The notes under the pieces were generated by a model that was not told the origin of the DNA, made no database searches, and saw only the letters and a program-made list of their open reading frames with translations. From the NCBI GenBank assembly GCA_029204225.1, contig CM055095.1:23384026-23448025 (forward strand): a stretch of 64,000 bases of DNA. Direction: 5' to 3'. A program made the translations under genes and the position numbers. Of the stretch, positions 57,010 to 64,000 are shown in pieces; the first letter of the stretch is position 1, and the number at the start of each line of letters is the position of its first letter. The stretch is from Diphasiastrum complanatum (Eukaryota; Streptophyta; Lycopodiopsida; Lycopodiales; Lycopodiaceae).

Positions 57010-57640
57010 CTAGTCCTCTTTGTTTCTTGCTTCATCCACATGTGTAGGTTCATCAAAAGAGGTTAGGAAAGCAACATAATTTCCAGCAACTACTTGCTTA
57101 CCCTTTTCATCATAAGTGAGCCTTGAACACATTTGTCTTTCCCTTGATGTTCTCCTTGGCTTTTGACTTGATGATGGTCCTTCATCATTGCCATCCAAAG
57201 TAGGATCCTTTACATCAACATCAAGAATGTTAGATCCATCCACTTCACCATCAATAATGCTTGAAGATACTTTTGGAAAAATGACATCTCTACCAGCAAT
57301 CACTTAGTTTTTAGAAGGAATGTGAACCTTGTTGGCTTTACTCACCTCACTATATCCAACAAATATACCTTTCCTTGAAGATGGATCTTCCTTGGTTCTA
57401 ACATCAAGAATTATGTTGATATAGCATGTGCATCCAAAAGTTCTAAGAAAGTTGACATTCGGCCTCCTATTGAATAGCATCTCCATCCAAAATAGCACTC
57501 GGCCACCTATTGCACAAGAAATCAGCACACAACAAAGCTTGAACCCAACATGGCTTATCAAGGTTAGCACACTCAATTTCCTCATAAGTAGGGTCATCTC
57601 ATGTATGTGGTCGTTCCTCCGGCTCTTTTAGGTCTGGGTG
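57010..57640 (-). pseudogene. Ty1/copia integrase C-terminus and RT linker
   Basis: The minus strand reads '...RRPNVNFLRTFGCTCYINI', 'SSRKGIFVGYSEVSKANKV' (cf. FGCxxYxHxP...KxxFVGYS), a stop after PSKN, 'VIAGRDVIFPKVSSS', then an Asp/Ser-rich linker and 'SSSQKPRRTSRERQM'. Two ORFs (57,304-57,597 and 57,010-57,303) are in one frame separated by the single stop. A different copia lineage from the fragments at 22,621 and 45,470. RT proper is not found. Confidence 0.8.
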
Positions 57641-57910
57641 CTTTCATCCATAAGATAGTTCGTCGGATATGGATCTAGGTTTATTGATGCATTGCATATG
57701 CCAAAGATAGGTAACATGTGACAATTCAAGGCCTGAATGTTTTTAGCATTGATCAAAATGGGTGCTCGACTATTTTTCTCGTAGTGCTCGAGGGATCGAG
57801 ACATCTTGTTTGGTACGTGTCGTCTCCCAAGGTCCGTGTGTTTCAAGAAATGGCCTGGGTGGGGTGTTCTAGACAATGTTATGACAAATTGATTCATTCC
57901 TAGCTCAAGA
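57600..57910 (-). pseudogene. Repeated ORF 'LSRTPHPGHFLKHTDLGRR', minus copy
   Basis: Minus-strand copy of the 53,273 ORF, with 'GRRHVPNKMSRSLEHYEKN' and 'AKNIQALNCHMLPIFGICN', then a shift. It abuts the copia fragment. Only its terminal part (about 57,812-57,905) has a counterpart in L (15,685-15,770). Confidence 0.5.
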
Positions 57911-58669
57911 GGTATGTTTCACCCTCGTCGAGTATAAAGTCGCCTATGTTTTTCAAGATGGTCAACAATAACTTATATCATAAAGTAGTATCATGAAAAC
58001 CATCTCCAATACCCAGCAATTTGCGTTGTTTCATTTTTTGGATTAGTTGAATATAGTTTAAATTCATGAAAATTTGTTTACCTAACATAGTCAAATTAGT
58101 TGATCACCGTCATTTTGTGCATAACAATGTAGTATTTTTGTAATTTATTGTTTACTGGATAGATTAAAATTTAGTCAACATGAAATAGTTTAATAGTAAT
58201 TAAAATTCCAAATCCTAGGTTGAAATGCATATTGGCCTTCAACCTTTTTAAAATATTCACTTTGAAGATGACCCAAGTCCATGAAATTAGTGAGGGGTGA
58301 AATTTATTCAACTTGAGAAAACAATTCAAATGTGAAAATAGCCCTTATCTCCTTGTCCTAAGCCCATTTAGGACTAAACGAAGGGCTATGAACTTCAAAC
58401 GAATGGCACCCGGACTGTATCTACAAGTACGATACCACAAAATAGAGTGATTACCATGAAAAAAACACTTAGTGAACACAAAAACTCATTTTTCTCCTTC
58501 AGGAAGCACGTAGGTGGGTGTGTGTGGTAAAAACACAAGAACAAATGTAGCAAATATCGACGCACAATACGAAGGAGGTGGCGCGGCCAAAAAAAATTTG
58601 CGTGGATATAGCCGTGGATAGGTGTACCCCTTACTTTCGTCCCGTTAAAGACAAGCTTCTAATTTTTAG
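57911..58669. repeat. Non-coding repeat, R copy of 15,775-16,529
   Basis: Direct copy; no gene. Contains 'aggaagcacgtaggtgggtgtg' and 'gcgtggatatagccgtggatagg'. Confidence 0.75.
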
Positions 58670-59190
58670 GGAGGGAATATGAGGTGACATTATGAAATAA
58701 GACATAACCGCAAGGTTTAGGTAAATTAAGTAACGCATTTAACTGTAACGAGATTGAAATAGAATGGTATAAGGTATGCTTTATGTTACATGGAAACAAA
58801 TTTGACATGGATTCATTGTTAGGGTTGTGATTATGAAATATGACATAACTGCAAGGTTTGGGTATTTTAATCAACACATTTAACTTCAAATCGTTTGAAT
58901 CTAGATCTAAATATGCATCATCTCAACACTCATTTTAATGTAGATCTAAATATAATCATAGATTTCCTACCATGTTTAATTTCTTTGAGAATGTGAGGAA
59001 GCTTATGAGAAAAACATGTATAAACTATTTATTCCAATCAAGGTGAGCCCACATTGGGCATCAACAAACTTGTAAAAGCGTCAATTTTTAATATTTATGC
59101 TATGTGTGTATCTATTATTTTCTATACATTAGGGATAGTTGACTCATCCCCAATTGTCTCTTTGCACACCATCAAAAAGTCTATTCAGAG
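58670..59190 (-). repeat. Repeat block A, truncated inverted copy, R
   Basis: Counterpart of 16,530-17,075. Here it joins directly to inverted block B, without the additional A copy seen in L at 17,180-18,000. Confidence 0.8.
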
Positions 59191-61300
59191 GATGTGCGGT
59201 CGGAGGAATTGATGGTATCCTGCATTTGGACCGTGCCCAAGAAATTTGAGTCAAGTTGTTTTTAAAGCAACATTGGAAAAAGAGGAAGACAAAAAAAGGG
59301 AAACACTATGAACATTAAAAGAAAAAAGGGGAGGGGAGGGATGAGGCTTGCACTCTCTTGTGGAAGCCAACTATATCTAGGGGCATGCCATCCCCTACCA
59401 TAATGCTAGGTTACAATTTATGAAAGATTCTGGACTAATACTATCTTCATGTTTTGGGTTATCTTTGGTAGATGTCTATATTGATGATGCATTAAACGGT
59501 TTTCAGTATAGTATGACATTTTATAGAGGTTTGGGATCAAATCTAAACATGTGTTCATTATTGGGAGACTCAAGTAGGTGTTGATTAGATTTTGGTTCTA
59601 TTTCATAATGAAAAATTGTAGAAATTGCCTAACATAAAAGGAAGTGATTTTTGATGCAAATATTCTTTGAATCGTAGATTTTGCCAAAAACAACCATAAC
59701 AAACATTGCCAATGCCCAATTTAACAACCTTTATTACAAAACAACAAGCACAAAGGTCATGCTACTAATACACTAATATATCACATCCTCAAATAAGAGT
59801 TCCAAACACAGTTGCTATTTAGTAGCTATATACACCACTAAGCACATCCATGAAGACTTTCTCTTAGGCTTACAAACGCTACCGTCATGTTCTAGCTTCT
59901 TATAATTTAAAAATAACATGCACAAAACCAACAACTATCAATGAATTCTTACAAATACTATATTTATTTTCAAAGTTTTATATCATCTGATTTGTAGCTT
60001 CAACACAACATGCCACTAAAATCTTGTCTAATGTAGAGACTCTCGTGATCTTTTCTGATTGCCTTTCTTATTTTTGTTTTGCAGTCTGGTGCAGGGCCTC
60101 TGTGATCTTATTTCATCACCTTTTGTATTGTTTCATTAGTTGCTACTATATACAAGCATTTCTTTTTATACATTGTACATCCATTATAAGGCAAATGTTA
60201 TAAAAGCCAAGGATGGATAATTCTTCTTAAAAGCAAGCAACCGAACCATGAACTCCCATCATTTATTATACATGGGCGCTAAAGCTCTAAGTAGCCTCTC
60301 TTATCCCAACCCAAAACACCTCTAAGCTGAATTCATCCTCCTAGCGAGTTTCTCGGGCCTCGCTCTCCGTCAATGTGCCTTTATCAATATCGAGCGCTAC
60401 GTTCACAGGTGGTATCGCATGTAACTCATATTTGCCCTTTACCCTACTGTCAAAATGAGACTGGAACACTGACTCTAGATCTGATTCAAAGGCTACGTGG
60501 GGACAATTATGGGTGACACCAAATCAAGTTTGGGGCACCAGGTTTTAATATTCCATACTCTACAGCAGCCGAGAGTCAACTTATCGTCAACCACTAACTT
60601 TGATGCAACTTAGAGTTCAATCTAATACTAATTCTCCCTTTTAATTCAAAGTTCTGATTGGATGATATTTTGTAAGAACGCTTGGAATATCATAGCTAAT
60701 GCTTTAGAAACGTTAATACGATCAATACCATGCCAATATTTGAAATAATTTTGAAGAAGTAGACAATATATGATGAAGCTGCGGCCAGACTCTCCATCAC
60801 ATGAGCGTAATCTGCCGTAGACGGCTATGCTTCTGGCATTTTGCTACATGAAAGAACATCAACCCAGTTATCCCTCTTTGAATGTTCGTATTTGAAAATT
60901 GAACGCGCGTTAGCAAAAGAGAAGTAAAGAAACTGCCTTTGGATTACTAACATATTGAAGTCTGACGCATCACCATATTTTCGGTAATACCCGATTCCGC
61001 TTTTAACCAATAAGACAAAACTCTGAAACATGATTAAGCATCATTATAGCGCAGTTGCTTAACACATAGAAATGCGAAGAGAGAGAGAGAGCGAGAGAGA
61101 GAGGTGCTCACTAGAGAGGGAATAAACATGCATATCGATTACAGATCCATGCATAATTGAGTAATAAATAACAGAAGTTAAGCCGTTATTGTTCGAAAAT
61201 GAAAAATTTACAAGCATCAGCACAAACGAAGAAAATAAAAAGTGCAAGAACACAGACTAAGATATTGGAGGACAAAAGAATTCTATATTTTTGAAGGGAA
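59190..61300 (-). repeat. Repeat block B, inverted copy, R
   Basis: Inverted counterpart of 51,012-53,260. Contains the open SFVLLVKSGIGYYRKYGDASD frame at 60,825-61,031 (stop after KMPEA) and a (GA)n tract at 61,079-61,102. Confidence 0.85.
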
Positions 61301-61590
61301 ATAAAACTTTTAGCTAGTTTTACGTAACATTGTAGATCTATTATCTATCGGAGCTCTGGAGCCATTTTCCATCTTTGTTCAACTGCCAAACACGTATTCC
61401 ATTGACACCTGCAGACGATTATATTTTCAAGAACTAGTGGTCCATACAACCTGCGTTTTATAATTATAAAAATCAAAAATAGCATTAGAAACATTAAAAG
61501 GGAAAACAGAACTTTCTACCTGAATCAGTTTTGAAGTTTTGTCACTATCAAAGTCAATTGTTTCATCTCAGGGAAAAAGATTTTAATCTT
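61300..61590 (-). pseudogene. Block E copy with intact last exon, R
   Basis: The last exon (61,408-61,341) follows the acceptor GTCTGCAG and reads VNGIRVWQLNKDGKWLQSSDR then TAA, probably close to the ancestral form. The preceding exon is truncated and frameshifted (only part of the QQLTL..VRN region remains, near 61,540-61,580). Confidence 0.6.
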
Positions 61591-61990
61591 TTCTGAAATA
61601 ATTTTGAAGAAGTAGACAATATATGATGAAGCGGCCAGACACTCCTTCACATGAGCGTAATCTGCCCTAGACGGCTATGCTTCTGGCATTTTGCTACATG
61701 AAAGAACATCAACCCAGTTATCCCTCTTGGAATGTTTCTATGTGAAAATTGAACGCGCGTTAGCAAAAGAGAATAAAGAAACTGTCCTTTCATGACTAAC
61801 ATAGAGAAGTCTGACGCATCACCATATGTTTGGTAATACCCAATTCCGTTTATAACCAATAAGACAAAACTCTGCAACATGATTAAGCATCATCATAGCG
61901 CAGTTGCTGAAGACGAAGAAATGCAGAGAGAGACAGAGAGAGGTGCTCACTAGAGGGGGAATAAACATGCATATCGATTCCAGATCCATC
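61590..61990 (-). repeat. Repeat block B, partial inverted copy, R
   Basis: Counterpart of 20,310-20,760, with a short (GA)n tract. It ends at 'cagatccatcc', where a deletion of about 510 bp relative to L joins it to the 5' part of block E. Confidence 0.75.
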
Positions 61991-62205
61991 CATTCTAAAG
62001 AGGGCATAATTGAATCAACTTCATGGTCACCTAAATTGGGCGCTTGTCCTGGAAACTTTTCATGACTTATCTGGCGTGATCCATCACCCTTAGCAGGCGT
62101 GGAGTTTGATATTTCCTGGTTATTCGAGCTATAATTTTCCATTTCGTGGGGAAACAGATGAATTTTGCTGCACAAAATTGCTACAGAATGCGTATCTTTT
62201 ATCAC
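61990..62205 (-). pseudogene. Block E, 5' part only
   Basis: Reads 'KIHLFPHEMENYSSNNQE', 'GQAPNLGDHEVDSIM' and then leaves the family after 'PSLEWM' into block B sequence. Compared with 21,078-21,567 it lacks the rest of exon 1, the intron and exon 2, and has only one copy of the seven-residue repeat. Confidence 0.6.
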
Positions 62206-62239
62206 ATGACAAAGAACGCTCTAAAAAGTCTGCGTCAGT

Positions 62240-62241
62240 TG

Positions 62242-62316
<75 letters not shown>

Positions 62317-63030
62317 CACACACACACAGACAGTCTTATCTATACTTGTGCGGGTGGTTGTTGAATTCAGTCCCCGCAACCCTAAAAGTAAACGCAAAGA
62401 ACTGGGAACTTTTGCATTTTAAAGATTTTGTCGATTCAAAAGGTTTGCCACGTTGATATTGCTTCGTCGGGAACTTTTGAATTTTAAAGATTTTGTCAAT
62501 TCAAAAGGTTTGCCACGTTGATATTGCTTCGTGGGTTCAATGTGGTCCGAAATTCAGTTCAACAATAACCATTACATTACCTTTTTGCAACAATTGAAGT
62601 GCATTGAAAAGCCACATATTGGAATCCTTTCTTCTTCTTTATTCTGTGGCTCTTGTGGAAATCTACAATTTAGCTTTCCAACATGATCTTCCCACTCTTA
62701 TATGTCTACTTCCACTAGTGTAGCCTTTTATGATTCTTTTTAAAATCTTTGGTGGAAAATCAGCAATTACTTTTTCAATATACTCTCACATAGGAAACTT
62801 ATTCCTTCACTCAGCTTATCGTTGGTTGCATGTCCAATTCTTCCACTCTTGCAACTCTCCTATGACTTGTTTGTCATTAACCTTTGTACTCTGGGTGATG
62901 TTGCTATTGGTGATCCCTCTCGACAATACCTCATTCATTGTTCTTCAATCACACAAGGGGCTATTGCATCTCACGAAGCTCAAGAGAAGGCGCAAGATTA
63001 GAATGACCATGCGTTTGGTAAAAAATTAAT
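62240..63030 (+). repeat. Repeat block C, R copy 2
   Basis: Direct copy of 21,540-22,205 with a (TC)n tract of about 70 bp (62,245-62,313) where L has about 12 bp. It has an R-specific tandem duplication of about 65 bp at 62,402-62,533 ('gggaacttttg.attttaaag' to 'gatattgcttcgt'). Confidence 0.85.
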
Positions 63031-63454
63031 CCCCTTTGCTTTAAGAACATATGGTTGCTTCATAAATAATATAATAATTTTTGTCCTTATTTGTAGAGCT
63101 TGTTGTAAAATGGTAGGGACAAAATGTTACAGCATGTCCACCATTGTATCTTTCTAGCATCGATGTATTTGTATTGCATTGCAACATTTTCAAAAACTTT
63201 CAAATCTTTGACAAGCTCAATTTACAGGAGCGACTGTTTTCCCTATTAGTGACACTATTCTTGTTAATGACTTACGTCAAGTAGTAGGCTTCGAGTAAAA
63301 ATTTTATTGTCTTCTTTCTTATTAAGCTAATTATTTTTTTGCTTTTCTTCTTGATGACAAATTTATGGAGGTCAAATATGCTCCATACACTCCTTTATCT
63401 CACTTGGTTGCCATTTTCATCTAATGGAAATTCCAGCATGATTAATTCAAACTA
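63030..63454 (+). repeat. Repeat block D, R copy
   Basis: Direct copy of 22,205-22,620. Non-coding apart from decayed peptide. Confidence 0.8.
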
Positions 63455-64000
63455 CTACTAAATGTTTTGTATGTACCTAGGCTCTATTCGAATTTGTTAT
63501 CAGTAAGTAGAATCACTGAGTTTGGTCATCAGGTAGAGTTCAAGTATGATCAATGCCGAATTATCCATATGACAAGTAAGGTCCATGCACTCGGTAAGAG
63601 GCATAGATACTTATATAGATTGGCACATTGCTATTATGATAGTAGTTAAGCCTTGAAAACTTATGTTGTTCTCAATAAAGCATTGATATGGCACCATCGA
63701 TTAGGACACTTGAATCATACATCCGTTTCATACATGTCTAAACAACCCCTAGCACTTGATCTTGACTATCCATCCAACAAAGTCAACCTCCATGTCTGTC
63801 ATAGCTACATCTTTGGAAAGTAGACTAGGATTCCCTTCAGATTGAATTATAGGCATGCAACAAAAGATTGTTCAATGTTGTTCACTCAGATATATGTGGT
63901 CCAATGCAAACTCCGTCATTGCTTGATGCAAAGTATTTTATTACATTCATTGACGAATATTCAAAAACAATAGTTGCTTATTTCATCAGGCATAAATCGG
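63455..64000 (+). pseudogene. Ty1/copia GAG-pre-integrase to integrase, cut by window end
   Basis: Copy of 22,621-23,165: 'VPRLYSNLLSVSRITEFGH', 'MTSKVHALGKRHRYLYRLA', 'WHHRLGHLNHTSVSYMSKQ', 'ITFIDEYSKT'. Here the MTSK segment missing from the L copy is present, so the region around 63,570 is less damaged. A stop follows 'YYDSS'. It continues beyond the window. Confidence 0.85.

Overview
This window looks like heterochromatic nuclear DNA of a land plant. It is AT-rich, with spliceosomal GT/AG introns, plant-type Ty1/copia and Ty3/gypsy fragments (tRNA-iMet and 'TGGYGCCGTTG' primer-binding sites), En/Spm (CACTA) transposase remnants and very many (TC)n microsatellites. The species or clade cannot be named from the sequence. 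No clearly intact cellular gene was found. Almost every ORF is a transposon fragment, a repeated exon-like fragment or a microsatellite reading frame.

The dominant structure is large-scale duplication. A unit with a period of about 41 kb is present in direct orientation: L, about 1,397-23,690, and R, from about 42,224 to the window end. By eye the two are roughly 95% identical in the stretches compared. They differ by clean indels: a 379-bp MITE-like element only in L (2,413-2,791); deletions in L corresponding to R 44,383-45,717, 46,172-47,870 and 55,291-57,811; and deletions in R corresponding to L 7,409-11,709, 17,076-18,000 and 20,752-21,262. A third, inverted segment M (25,088-29,805) repeats L 6,650-10,845. 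Inside each unit, blocks called here A, B, C, D and E recur in both orientations, giving palindrome-like arms (for example 11,707-13,800 against 17,935-20,060).

Layout: 1-1,396 microsatellites and a diverged shoulder; 1,397-5,160 unit L start, copia fragments and MITE; 5,163-5,745 A-rich tandem repeat and an array of GTGGATAATCCAC palindromes; 5,762-8,335 block A, telomere-like motifs, a tandem duplication and a divergent gene remnant; 8,340-10,713 CACTA copy 1; 10,890-22,620 blocks B, C, D and E; 22,621-23,683 copia integrase; 24,000-33,904 inverted segment M with CACTA copy 2, its best divergent gene copy and several local tandem duplications; 33,905-39,743 nested copia and gypsy remains; 39,744-41,560 microsatellites and GTCGGA/TCCGAC palindromes; 41,616-42,060 an exon-like ORF; 42,224-64,000 unit R.

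The genes do not form a pathway. The content is a mobile-element graveyard amplified as a higher-order repeat. The most useful leads are the duplication architecture, a repeated two-exon gene 3' end with conserved splice sites (best at 20,908-21,567, minus strand), a divergent spliced ORF beside the CACTA transposase (28,236-28,690), the short-palindrome arrays and the polymorphic MITE.
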